52,851 nucleotides of DNA from Onishia taeanensis (GTDB lineage Bacteria; Pseudomonadota; Gammaproteobacteria; Pseudomonadales; Halomonadaceae). This document shows positions 1 through 7,863 of this stretch, in pieces. Within the stretch, counting starts at the first letter, position 1. Every line of letters begins with the position of its first letter. The notes beneath the pieces were generated by a model. The model saw only the letters and a list, made by a program, of their open reading frames with translations. It was not told the origin of the DNA and searched no databases. Made by a program: the position numbers and the translations under genes. The stretch covers positions 1 through 52,851 of the forward strand of contig NZ_JABVXC010000017.1 in NCBI RefSeq assembly GCF_013349955.1, written 5' to 3'.

Positions 1-78
1 CGAACTCGGAAGTGAAACCGCTTAGCGCCGATGGTAGTGTGGAGTTTCTCCATGCGAGAGTAGGTCATTGTCAGGCAT
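1..78 (+). rRNA. rrf: 5S ribosomal RNA, 3' part
   Basis: The first 78 bases match the 3' two thirds of a gamma-proteobacterial 5S rRNA, including the block GCGCCGATGGTAGTGTGG and the 3' end GTCAGGCAT. The 5' third lies outside the window. A strong intrinsic terminator follows at once, so this is the distal end of an rRNA operon transcribed on the plus strand. The boundary at 78 is set by comparison with the E. coli 5S 3' end and could be off by one or two bases. Confidence 0.95.
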
Positions 79-88
79 TTATTGAGAG

Positions 89-121
89 AAAACCCCGGTC
101 CTTTACAGGTCGGGGTTTTTT
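89..121 (+). terminator. rrn operon intrinsic terminator
   Basis: AAAACCCCG at 89-97 pairs with CGGGGTTTT at 111-119, followed by a T run to 121. It lies 11 bases after the 5S 3' end and closes the rRNA operon. Confidence 0.92.
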
Positions 122-258
122 CGTGTCTGGGCGGTAGGTTTTGTATGGATCACCGCGCGTTAGATGTGCAGTGCAATCAGCTGGTCGTCGCATGACTGCC
201 CGGCTTGTGAGCGGATCTGACGACGACTAGACTGGCGCCCCTTCACAGGAGAAGTCAC

Positions 259-1326
259 ATGATTCCCCAGCAGTTGCTGCTCTATTGCCGTCCGGGCTTC
301 GAGAATGATCTCAGCGCGGAAGTTGCCGACAAGGCTGCTCAGCTCGGCTGGTCAGGTTACCCCCAGGCAACGCCGAACAGCGGTTTCGTGAGCTTCATGC
401 TTAGCGGTGACGAGCCGGCCAATGCCCTGCACCGTGACTTGCCGCTTGCGTCCCTGGTGTTTGCCCGTCAGAGCCTAGTGGCGCTTCCTGCACTTGAAGG
501 TCTTTCTCGGGATGACCGTCTGACGCCGATCATCGAGCAGGTGGTGGCCAGTGGCTGGAGCTTCGAGAGCCTTTGGCAGGAAACGCCCGACACCAATGAT
601 GGCAAGGCCTTGAGTGGGTTGATCAAGGCGCTGACCCGCCCCCTCGAGTCCATCCTGAAGAAACGCGGAGCGCTGCGGCGCAAGGCCGGCGGTCGGCGTC
701 TGCACCTTTACTGGACAGCTGGCGATTGCGTGCAGCTCGGCATGAGCTTTCCGGGTAATCGCAGCGAACGGCTGGGCGGTATCCTGCGTCTGCGCTTCCC
801 CAAAAATGCACCCAGTCGCTCGACGCTCAAGCTCGAGGAGGCCTGGCATGTCTTCGTGCCGCGTGATGAGTGGGAGATGCGCCTGGGGGAGGGCATGCAG
901 GCCGCCGATCTGGGCGCGGCGCCCGGTGGCTGGACTTGGCAGCTGGTGCATCAGGGCATGTATGTCTATGCGATCGATAACGGCCCCATGGACAAGGGGC
1001 TGATGGCTAGCGGTCAGGTCGAGCATTTGCGCGAGGACGGCTTTACCTGGACACCGCCCAATCGCCTCGACTGGTTGGTCTGCGACATCGTCGACAAGCC
1101 GATTCGCGTCGTGGAAATGGTGGAGCGGTGGCTGGTCAAGCGCTGGTGTCGTGAGGCAGTTTTCAACCTCAAGCTGCCGATGAAGCAGCGGTGGGCCGAG
1201 GTGGCGCGGTGTCTGGCGCGCTTGGATGACCAACTCAAGGGGGCCGGCGTCGCCGCGGAGATTCACTGTCACCACCTTTACCATGACCGTGAAGAAGTCA
1301 CGGTCCATGTGCGGCTCAAGCACTAG
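259..1326 (+). CDS. rlmM: 23S rRNA (cytidine-2498-2'-O)-methyltransferase RlmM
   Basis: A 355-residue protein, the usual RlmM length, which uses SAM to 2'-O-methylate C2498 of 23S rRNA in the cytoplasm. The N-terminal part fits a THUMP-type RNA-binding region. The Rossmann methyltransferase domain carries the SAM motif DLGAAPGGW at residues 217-225. The catalytic Asp lies in CDIVDK (275-280) and a Lys in NLKLPMK (303-309). The ATG start is supported by AGGAG about eight bases upstream. The gene stands alone after the rRNA operon, in the same direction, with its own 5' region of ~137 bases in which I see no clear promoter. A 6-bp stem without a T run follows the stop. Assignment is firm. Confidence 0.95.
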   Translation: MIPQQLLLYCRPGFENDLSAEVADKAAQLGWSGYPQATPNSGFVSFMLSGDEPANALHRDLPLASLVFARQSLVALPALEGLSRDDRLTPIIEQVVASGWSFESLWQETPDTNDGKALSGLIKALTRPLESILKKRGALRRKAGGRRLHLYWTAGDCVQLGMSFPGNRSERLGGILRLRFPKNAPSRSTLKLEEAWHVFVPRDEWEMRLGEGMQAADLGAAPGGWTWQLVHQGMYVYAIDNGPMDKGLMASGQVEHLREDGFTWTPPNRLDWLVCDIVDKPIRVVEMVERWLVKRWCREAVFNLKLPMKQRWAEVARCLARLDDQLKGAGVAAEIHCHHLYHDREEVTVHVRLKH

Positions 1327-1486
1327 CCAGCGCGAGCTTGGCTGGCCTGGCCGCCCAGGTTGGCAACATCAAGATGCAGTCGCTGATAAGCGTCAGAAAT
1401 CTATCACTGTAATAGCAGCTGACTTCATTCAGGTCATGATCCGGAAGGCTGCTTTAGCCTGGGCGTTATCAGTGGCCTGGACGTTA

Positions 1487-1771
1487 TCAGCAGTGCTCAA
1501 AGAGGCTGATCTCTTCATCCTCGACCAGCAGCGGCAGGACGTGCTGCATGACGCGCTCCCGCTCTGGCCCCTGTTGCCACGCCTTCCAGGCGGCCAGATC
1601 GCGCCACTGAGTAATCAGTAGGCGCCGGTCGGGGTGATGGCGCTCGCATAAGCTCTCGCCGGCAATGAAGCCACTGGCGTTGATCGAGGCTCTCATGGCG
1701 CTGCGCGCCGCTAGGTCGTATTCTTCCTCGAGCCCGGGCATGATGCGCCGCCTGATGAGTACTTTTATCAT
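1487..1771 (-). CDS. Antibiotic biosynthesis monooxygenase (ABM) domain protein
   Basis: A 94-residue single-domain protein with the dimeric ferredoxin-like ABM fold: N-terminal strand MIKVLIRRRIMPG, helix, then a strand ending RRLLITQW and a helix beginning DLAAWKAW. Members are small heme- or flavin-independent monooxygenases or stress proteins of unknown substrate. The ATG is preceded by GGAG at suitable distance. It is convergent with rlmM and divergent from tusA, so probably monocistronic. The short stretch downstream (about 1458-1490) carries an imperfect 18-bp tandem repeat containing CGTTATCAG. The fold is well supported, but the reaction cannot be inferred. Confidence 0.8.
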   Translation of the reverse strand: MIKVLIRRRIMPGLEEEYDLAARSAMRASINASGFIAGESLCERHHPDRRLLITQWRDLAAWKAWQQGPERERVMQHVLPLLVEDEEISLFEHC

Positions 1772-1861
1772 GGTGCTGCTCCAGCTCCCGCAATTGTCAC
1801 CCGTGACCTAGGTCCCTGAGCCGCCAAATATCATTCCACCCGTAACCCAATCGAGAAGCCG

Positions 1862-2113
1862 ATGTCCGATTACGCTGATGACCTGCCAGATCACGATGCC
1901 GAACTGGATACCTGTGGCCTTTACTGTCCCGAGCCGATCATGCTGATGCACAACAAGGTGCGGGACATGTCACAGGGCGAGATTCTCAAAGTGGTCGCTA
2001 CCGATCCGGCAACGACCCGCGACATCCCGAAGTTCTGCAGTTTTCTGGGACATGAGCTGATCCATCAGCACGAGGACGAGGCGACCTACCTGTACCTGAT
2101 TCGCCTCGGCTGA
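1862..2113 (+). CDS. tusA: Sulfurtransferase TusA
   Basis: An 83-residue TusA/SirA-family protein that relays persulfide sulfur from IscS-type cysteine desulfurase towards 2-thiouridine formation in tRNA (TusBCD, MnmA) and other sulfur pathways. The diagnostic CxxxCPEP signature is present as CGLYCPEP (residues 18-25), with Cys22 the acceptor. The C-terminal strand-helix pattern and the length are typical. The ATG is preceded by a modest GAGAAG. It is divergent from the ABM gene and convergent with the next gene, so it is a single-gene unit. No other tus gene is in the window. Confidence 0.93.
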   Translation: MSDYADDLPDHDAELDTCGLYCPEPIMLMHNKVRDMSQGEILKVVATDPATTRDIPKFCSFLGHELIHQHEDEATYLYLIRLG

Positions 2114-2138
2114 CGGTGATTCTTGAGCGGGTGTCGCC

Positions 2139-2828
2139 TCAATCGTTGCTGATCATCAGCGCCAGGGCCTCGAGGGTTGCCGTGTCCTCCTGCTTGATCC
2201 GGTTGGCGATAACCCGCTGAAAGAAGTACACCACCTGATGTCGGCTATGGCCGGGATACAGGCAGGGGTCTCCGGCGACCACAGGTGTCGACTCGACGAG
2301 CTCTTCATCGACCAGCAGGGCCTCGATTTCGCCGTTGTTGTAGAGCCGCCAGCCGAAGACCTGCTTGAGTTGCCAGGGCTCATCCTCGCTATCCATGCAA
2401 AGGGCATGGGTACCGAGAGTGTCCGGCAACTGCTGAATCAAGGTCGACTCGAGCGTTTCCTCGTAGTCGAAGTAGGCGGCGGCATGCTCCAGCTCGAAGA
2501 CCTTGTGGTCGGGAGCACTATGAAAGACCTCGTCGGTTTCTGGGTCCCGATAACCGATGAAGTGCCCAAACTGTGGGTCATCCAACTGATGACAAGGCGT
2601 CAGCGCTTCCATCCAAGGCACAAGGCCAACGACTTCTCCATCCTCGCGCATGCCCCAGGCAAGCAATGGCATGCCATATAGCGTTTCCGGATCGGAGGCT
2701 AGATGATAGAGCATTTCCAGCCCATCCAGTTCCGGGGACAACCGGACTAGCCGTTTCTTGGCGCGTTGCCGCTTTCGCATGGTATCCAGGTCGATGACCT
2801 GAGCGGGGCGGGACATTGGGATTCCCAT
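2139..2828 (-). CDS. Conserved hypothetical protein
   Basis: A 229-residue acidic cytoplasmic protein with no signal peptide or membrane segment and no domain that I recognise. I chose the ATG at 2828 because AAGGAGGG lies five bases before it; the frame is open 20 codons further upstream but has no comparable ribosome site. The sequence after the start is basic (DLDTMRKRQRAKKRLVRL), followed by a long acidic body. It is convergent with tusA and followed upstream by the DUF3080 gene on the same strand. The well-formed ribosome site supports a real gene. Function unknown. Confidence 0.75.
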   Translation of the reverse strand: MGIPMSRPAQVIDLDTMRKRQRAKKRLVRLSPELDGLEMLYHLASDPETLYGMPLLAWGMREDGEVVGLVPWMEALTPCHQLDDPQFGHFIGYRDPETDEVFHSAPDHKVFELEHAAAYFDYEETLESTLIQQLPDTLGTHALCMDSEDEPWQLKQVFGWRLYNNGEIEALLVDEELVESTPVVAGDPCLYPGHSRHQVVYFFQRVIANRIKQEDTATLEALALMISND

Positions 2829-2915
2829 CACAACCCTCCTTAAGCGCGTCATCACGGCATTTGACTGGCCTAGATTCACTATTAGCACAGTCAGTGTATG
2901 AAAGTTAAGCCTTCC

Positions 2916-4022
2916 TTAAACGCCATCGTTGTTGCTGCAGCGCCGTATGAGCCGCTGCCAGTGCTGAGCATGGGTCTTTCGGGCGTTGAGAAAGCGTTGC
3001 CAGGGGGCTTCAGGGTTGTCCAGTGACAGCCAGTCGTGGCGGTAATCATCGATCGCCTGGCGGGAGACTTTTTGAACGTTGAGCAAGGCGTCCACGGCGC
3101 CGAGCCAACTGCTGGCGAACTGCTCAAGGCCCTCGAGATAGGGGCGTAGTTGATCCTTTACTTGGCCGCGCAGGGGCGGCAAACGATCGGCATCCGCAAG
3201 TGGGCAGGAGGACTCGGCCTCGGCGGCGTCGAATAAGCGGTTGGCCTCCTCCAGGCGCAAGGCGGTCAACTGGAGGCTGCGCAATATCTGAGCGTTCAGA
3301 GGCTCTTCACGCAGGGCCTTGAGGTGCTGCTCCAGGGTAGCGGAGTCCGGTTGCCAGCCGGGGTCCAACTGCCGAGCGGTCATGGTGCGCAGGTAGCCAA
3401 GCGCCGCCAGGGCATCACTAGGGCGCGTCAGCGCATCGGGTGAAAGCGGACCACTGGCCCGAGAGAAGCTCGCGATCCACTCCTCAGACCCGAACAGGGC
3501 GTTCCAACTGGCCTTGGGCATCCGTTCGGCCTTGATGCGCGTCAGGCGTTCCAGGCGTTGCCTGTCCTCGTCGTCCAGCCGCTGGGCGACTGGTGAATGA
3601 CGACAGGCCTCCAGGCGCCGCCAAAGCTTGAGCTCATACAGCCAGCGTTGGCTGGGGGCCGCCACCTTGCCGAGCTGGTTGTTGCGATTGGCAACCAGTG
3701 CGGCGATCTGGCACTCGCGAAGGGCATAGATATCGAGCATGCCCTCGCGAATGTCGGGGATATCAAACAGTCTCGCGTCGTCTTCCGGAAAGGCCGCGAT
3801 ATTGGGCGGCGAGGCCAGGGTCGGTGCGTCTACCTCCAGGGCGGTTGCCAACTGCTGCAGGTAGTCCGTGAACAGCGCCTTGACCTCAGTGCCGCGTTCG
3901 CAGCCGGCGAGCGTCAGGGTAACGGCCATCATCAGGCCAAGCCGTATCAGGTCTCTGATAGCAAACTGTGCCCCCCGGTTCGGCTTGCGACCATTAGTCG
4001 GTCTGAATCCTGCGCTCTCCAT
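2916..4022 (-). CDS. DUF3080 family lipoprotein
   Basis: A protein of up to 368 residues matching DUF3080, a gamma-proteobacterial family of unknown role. Near residues 33-43 there is a hydrophobic segment ending in the lipobox LAGC, so it is probably a lipoprotein; the cleaved Cys is followed by Glu. The remainder is helical and rich in Leu, Arg and Ala. The frame starts inside the 3' end of the MATE exporter gene (29-base overlap), which implies translational coupling. The listed ATG leaves a long n-region before the lipobox, so a later start is possible. Function is not known; the coupling suggests an envelope role linked to the exporter. Confidence 0.78.
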   Translation of the reverse strand: MESAGFRPTNGRKPNRGAQFAIRDLIRLGLMMAVTLTLAGCERGTEVKALFTDYLQQLATALEVDAPTLASPPNIAAFPEDDARLFDIPDIREGMLDIYALRECQIAALVANRNNQLGKVAAPSQRWLYELKLWRRLEACRHSPVAQRLDDEDRQRLERLTRIKAERMPKASWNALFGSEEWIASFSRASGPLSPDALTRPSDALAALGYLRTMTARQLDPGWQPDSATLEQHLKALREEPLNAQILRSLQLTALRLEEANRLFDAAEAESSCPLADADRLPPLRGQVKDQLRPYLEGLEQFASSWLGAVDALLNVQKVSRQAIDDYRHDWLSLDNPEAPWQRFLNARKTHAQHWQRLIRRCSNNDGV

Positions 4023-5442
4023 TGCTTACCGCCTTGCTGATGGTATGGAGCCTGATGCCCAGTAGCACCGCCGCGACCGTCAGGCCGGCCACCAGGCCAA
4101 TCCAGTAGCCATGCACGCCGAGCGGTGTCGCGAGGCCGGGCAGGGCACCGATCCCCAACATATGCCCCCCGCCTAACCCGACCAGCCAATAGGCAATCAG
4201 TGTGATGATCATGATGATACGGGTGTCCTTGTAGCCGCGCAGTGCACCGGCCATGTTGACCTGCAGGGAATCGGAAATCTGATAGAGCATCGCCAGGCCG
4301 ATCAGCGACAGGGCGACCTGCTGCACCTCGGTGTTATGAGTGTACAGGGCCAGTACGGGTTCAGCGGCGAACCAAAGAATCAGGTCGTTGAATAGCGCGA
4401 TCACCAGGCTCAGGGCGATGCCGTGCCAGGCGACAAAGCGGGCCGTGGTCAGGTTGCCGGCCCCCAGGGTGTTGCCGACCCGTACTGTCAGCGCCATGCC
4501 TAGCGACAGCGGCAGCATGAACAGCAATGAGGTGACGTTGAGGGCTACCTGGTGTGCCGAGACGACCACTTCACCGAGGCTAGCGATGAACAGCGCGATC
4601 AACGTGAAGAGGGTCACCTCGACGAAGATCGAGACGCCGATCGGTACACCGACCACCAGCAGTTCACGGATTTGCTCCAAGTGTGGCCGGGTGAGCGTCT
4701 GCCACAGGGCGACCGATCCATAGGCACGACTCTGGCGGGTATACAGCAGCATGGCCAGCGCCATCGCCCACATGGAGATTGCCGTAGCGATGCCACAACC
4801 AAAGGCGCCTAGTGCTGGCAGGGCCTTGAGGGTCGCCGGCAGTTGCTCACCGAAAAGTTCGACCAAGCCGGTACCGCCATGAATCAGCAGATAATTAAAG
4901 GGGATGTTCACGGCAAGACCCAACAGGCTGATCCAGAGCGCCGGGCGAGTATGATTCATGCCATCGGAAAAGGCCCGCAGTGCCATGAAAAGGGCCGAGC
5001 CGGGCATGCCGAAGGCCACAGCGGCCAGATAGGCCGACGAGCGCTCGGCGACCGCAGGCGGAACGCTCATCCAGGTGAAGATCGGCATGACCGCCTGATG
5101 GAGCACTACAGCGACGATCACTCCCATCGCCAGGGCGACCCAAAGTGACTGGTGGACGCGGGAGCGGATCGTGTCCGTGCGTTCGGCGCCGAGCAATTGG
5201 GCGACGATCGGCGTCAGGCCCATCAGCGTGCCGGCCATGAACAGCATCAGTGGTAGCCATAGGCTCGAGCCCACCGAGACGGCGGCCAGGTCGGTCGCAC
5301 TGAGCCTACCGGTCATGATCACATCGACGGTGCTCATACCGGCCTGGGCGAGCTGGGCGCCACAGATCGGCAAGGCCAGGCCCATCAGCAGGCGAGTCTG
5401 CTTGTACCACTCAGACAGCGGGGAGAGGGATGACGATGGCAC
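3994..5442 (-). CDS. MATE family multidrug efflux transporter
   Basis: A 482-residue inner-membrane protein with about 12 hydrophobic segments in two homologous halves, typical of NorM-type MATE exporters that use Na+ or H+ gradients to expel cationic drugs. Recognisable MATE blocks include GLALPICGAQLAQAGMSTVD near the N-terminus and PIGVSIFVEV at the start of the second half. The start is GTG at 5442, preceded by AAGGAG six bases upstream. Its 3' end overlaps the DUF3080 lipoprotein gene. It is divergent from epmC with ~137 bases between them, which must hold both promoters. Substrate specificity cannot be read from the sequence. Confidence 0.92.
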   Translation of the reverse strand: MPSSSLSPLSEWYKQTRLLMGLALPICGAQLAQAGMSTVDVIMTGRLSATDLAAVSVGSSLWLPLMLFMAGTLMGLTPIVAQLLGAERTDTIRSRVHQSLWVALAMGVIVAVVLHQAVMPIFTWMSVPPAVAERSSAYLAAVAFGMPGSALFMALRAFSDGMNHTRPALWISLLGLAVNIPFNYLLIHGGTGLVELFGEQLPATLKALPALGAFGCGIATAISMWAMALAMLLYTRQSRAYGSVALWQTLTRPHLEQIRELLVVGVPIGVSIFVEVTLFTLIALFIASLGEVVVSAHQVALNVTSLLFMLPLSLGMALTVRVGNTLGAGNLTTARFVAWHGIALSLVIALFNDLILWFAAEPVLALYTHNTEVQQVALSLIGLAMLYQISDSLQVNMAGALRGYKDTRIIMIITLIAYWLVGLGGGHMLGIGALPGLATPLGVHGYWIGLVAGLTVAAVLLGIRLHTISKAVSNGERRIQTD

Positions 5443-5579
5443 CTAAGACTCCTTTCAAATGCGGCAAGGGTGGCCCTTCCAGGGGCAGACCGGAGCCGTA
5501 GTCTAGCAAGCAGAGATGGTTTTCGCTTGGCTGTGATGCCCTTATACTGCGCCCCGTCGATTCGCCACCCGGAGATGCC

Positions 5580-6146
5580 GTGACCCATCGTCTCGAGGAC
5601 GTCATCGCCCTGTTCGATGGCCTGTTCTACACCACCTATCAGACCCGCCTGGTGCGGGGCGGTGATGAGCCGCTCTACCTGCCAGCGGATGCCGATTGCG
5701 ACCATCATCGCGTGATCTTCGCACGCGGGTTCTTCGCAAGCGTCCTGCACGAAGTCAGTCACTGGTGCATCGCCGGGGCGCGGCGTCGCATGCGCGAGGA
5801 TTATGGCTACTGGTACCTGCCGGACGGTCGGAATGCCGAGCAGCAGGCATGCTTCGAGGCGGTAGAAGTCGCCCCCCAGTCCCTGGAGCTATTGTTCTCC
5901 AGCGCTTGTGGGCTGCCCTTCAATGTCAGCGTCGATAATCTGGGCGATGTGGAGGTCGATCGGGAAGGGTTTCGCGCTCGGGTGGAGGCGCGGGCGGCGC
6001 GAGTCGAGGCCGAAGGCTTGCCCGCGCGCGCCCGGGCTTTTCGTGATGCCCTGCAGGCGTTCTACCAGGAAGGGCAGCCGCTGTCCGCGGCGATCAGTCT
6101 TGGCCGAGGCAGGCTTGCCGCGTCGCCTGCGCCTGTCCCGGCCTAG
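5580..6146 (+). CDS. epmC: Elongation factor P hydroxylase EpmC
   Basis: A 188-residue protein of the EpmC/YfcM family, which hydroxylates the beta-lysylated lysine of EF-P, the last step of the EpmA/EpmB/EpmC modification. The metal-binding HEVSHW motif is at residues 57-62 and the conserved acidic block CFEAVEVAPQ at 91-100. The start is GTG at 5580, with GGAG six bases upstream; an ATG five bases earlier is in another frame and reaches a stop after two codons. It is divergent from the MATE gene. No epmA, epmB or efp is in the window. The stop lies in the first copy of a GGCCTAGCA direct repeat (16-base period, 6139-6163). Confidence 0.9.
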   Translation: MTHRLEDVIALFDGLFYTTYQTRLVRGGDEPLYLPADADCDHHRVIFARGFFASVLHEVSHWCIAGARRRMREDYGYWYLPDGRNAEQQACFEAVEVAPQSLELLFSSACGLPFNVSVDNLGDVEVDREGFRARVEARAARVEAEGLPARARAFRDALQAFYQEGQPLSAAISLGRGRLAASPAPVPA

Positions 6147-6209
6147 CAGTGTTGGCCTAGCATCGCGGCGGGCGTGTGCTGTACTGCCTTGCGCTTGACT
6201 CGGCCTGGC

Positions 6210-6740
6210 TTAATCTTCTTCCAGGTCGATGTCGTGATTGCCGTCATGGCCGAACTCGGTGTCCTCACCCAGCACGAGCCGACGATGCAGCAATAGCATT
6301 ACCTCGACTTCCTGTTCCGGGCGCATGGGCTCCAGCCCCTGTTCGGCAAACAGCATGCCGCGTTCCCGCGACCATTCACCAGCGTCCAGATCAGGATAGA
6401 GCGACTCCGCGGGCGCCATCTCGACGAAGGGGTCGAGGCCGAAGGTCTCGAACAGCCGTGATAACGCCGCTTCGTCATCGCTGACACCAGCCGTATACAG
6501 CGTGGCGTTGAAGTGATCGGTCTCCAGCTCGCGGATCACATCCAGCGGGCTGATGCCCAGGCTTTCCAGCTCTTCCTGGCTGTAGTCGCCCAGCGCGACG
6601 GTATCATCCTCGAGCCAGTCGCTGTCGGGCTGGATCAGGGTGTGTTTGATGCGTCCGTCGTTCAGCGACCAGGCGATCGCCAGCGGCAGGCCGCCTTCTT
6701 CGCCGGTCTCGACGGCAATGAAGCCGGGTACGTCGGCCAT
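6210..6740 (-). CDS. Degenerate 3'-5' exonuclease-like (DEDD fold) hypothetical protein
   Basis: A 176-residue, very acidic cytoplasmic protein. The N-terminus follows the layout of RNase T/DEDD-type exonuclease-like proteins: a first strand (GFIAVET), then PLAIAWSL, a turn, and LIQPDSDW, which parallels the I(E)VGW...LIRP..W pattern in that family. The catalytic DFE of the first strand is replaced by AVE, and no later catalytic Asp stands out, so it is probably not an active nuclease. The ATG is preceded by AGAGGA at eight bases. It sits upstream of nothing obvious and downstream of tatD on the same strand (~50-base gap), so the two may be co-transcribed. The fold call is tentative. Confidence 0.6.
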   Translation of the reverse strand: MADVPGFIAVETGEEGGLPLAIAWSLNDGRIKHTLIQPDSDWLEDDTVALGDYSQEELESLGISPLDVIRELETDHFNATLYTAGVSDDEAALSRLFETFGLDPFVEMAPAESLYPDLDAGEWSRERGMLFAEQGLEPMRPEQEVEVMLLLHRRLVLGEDTEFGHDGNHDIDLEED

Positions 6741-6792
6741 GTCAGGAATCCTCTTCTGAAGGGGTATCAGCAGTCAGTCACTATCGTTGACG

Positions 6793-7656
6793 TCAGTCAG
6801 CGGCATCGGTTGGCAGGCGGAAGAAAGCGCGCGCCGTGGCGGTAGTCGCCTCGGCCAGCGCCTGTTCATCGAGGCCGCGCCAGTGGGCGATCTCGCGTAC
6901 GATCCACGGCAGCAGGGCCGGTTCGTGGCGACGCCCCTTGAGCTTGGCCGGCAGGTTGCGCGGCACGAGGTAGGGGCAGTCGGTCTCGACCATTAGCCGG
7001 TCGAGGGGAATCTCGCGCACCAGCTCGCGCAGATGATGGCCGCGGCGCTCGTCGCAAAGCCAGCCGGTCAGGCCGATGTGCAGGTCCAGGTCGCGATAGC
7101 CGTACAGGGTTTCGCGCTCGCCGGTGAAGCAGTGCACCACCGCCTGGCTGACGTCGTCGCGCCAGGCGTGCAGTATCTCCAGCATGCGCCGTCCCGCATC
7201 CCGTTCGTGGATGAACACGGGCAGGCCGGACTCGGCCGCGAGCCCTAGTTGCGCTTCGAAGGCGCGCTCCTGCTCGGCCGGCGTGGAGAAGTTGCGGTTG
7301 AAGTCGAGCCCACATTCGCCAACCGCAACCACCTCAGGCTCGCGGTGAAGCGCTGCCATGGCGCGGGCAAGCTCGGGCGTCCAGCCGCTGGCATCGTGGG
7401 GGTGCACGCCTGCAGTAGCAAATAGCCCCGGATATTGTCGGGCCATCGCCACGGCCTGTTCGGCATGCTCAAGGTCGGTGCCGGTAAGGATCAGGGTGTC
7501 GACATGGGCGGCACGTGCGCGGTGAATCACCGCCTCGAGGTCGCGACCGAAGCTCTCGTGAGTGAGGTTGGCGCCGATGTCCACCAGCGGGGCCGGGGAG
7601 CGAAAGCGCAGCGCCTCGGGCAGTACATCGTCGAAGGTGGCGGTTGGTTCGGCCAA
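6793..7656 (-). CDS. tatD: TatD family metal-dependent hydrolase
   Basis: A TatD-type TIM-barrel hydrolase related to the 3'-5' exonuclease and deoxyribonuclease TatD. Blocks seen are VDIGANLTHESF, ATAGVHPHDA, VAVGECGLDF, FIHERDA, VVHCFTGE and MVETDCPYL; these supply the His, Glu and Asp metal ligands. I chose TTG at 7656 (287 residues) because AAAGGA precedes it. The frame stays open to a GTG at 7716, which has no ribosome site and would add a non-conserved 20-residue leader. The upstream gap to uup holds a 16-bp repeat. Possibly co-transcribed with the exonuclease-like gene downstream. Confidence 0.88.
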   Translation of the reverse strand: MAEPTATFDDVLPEALRFRSPAPLVDIGANLTHESFGRDLEAVIHRARAAHVDTLILTGTDLEHAEQAVAMARQYPGLFATAGVHPHDASGWTPELARAMAALHREPEVVAVGECGLDFNRNFSTPAEQERAFEAQLGLAAESGLPVFIHERDAGRRMLEILHAWRDDVSQAVVHCFTGERETLYGYRDLDLHIGLTGWLCDERRGHHLRELVREIPLDRLMVETDCPYLVPRNLPAKLKGRRHEPALLPWIVREIAHWRGLDEQALAEATTATARAFFRLPTDAAD

Positions 7657-7728
7657 GGGGCATTTCCTTTGGAAAAATGGCCAATTATTGTACCCGGCCA
7701 GCGGCGGCAGGGTCACGTGCGACCGATG

Positions 7729-7767
7729 TGGTCGCGAAGATGCGGCTGGTATGGTCGCGAAGATGCG
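7729..7767 (+). repeat. Direct repeat in tatD-uup intergenic region
   Basis: TGGTCGCGAAGATGCG occurs at 7729-7744 and again at 7752-7767 (23-base period). It looks like a short tandem duplication in the divergent intergenic region. Confidence 0.85.
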
Positions 7768-7863
7768 ACAAGGGCCGACGGCGAGGCATCGTCCGCGTTA
7801 CACTAGGCGCACTTGTGCGTGCCTGCGTGGCGCGCCTCATGATGAACACCAAGAGGTAAACGC

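Noticed and set aside
129..142. GGCGGTAG near the rrn terminator as an ops element
   Set aside because: The bases after the core do not match ops and no RfaH-type operon follows.
475..1323. 282-codon frame opposite rlmM
   Set aside because: Shadow of the conserved methyltransferase gene; no domain.
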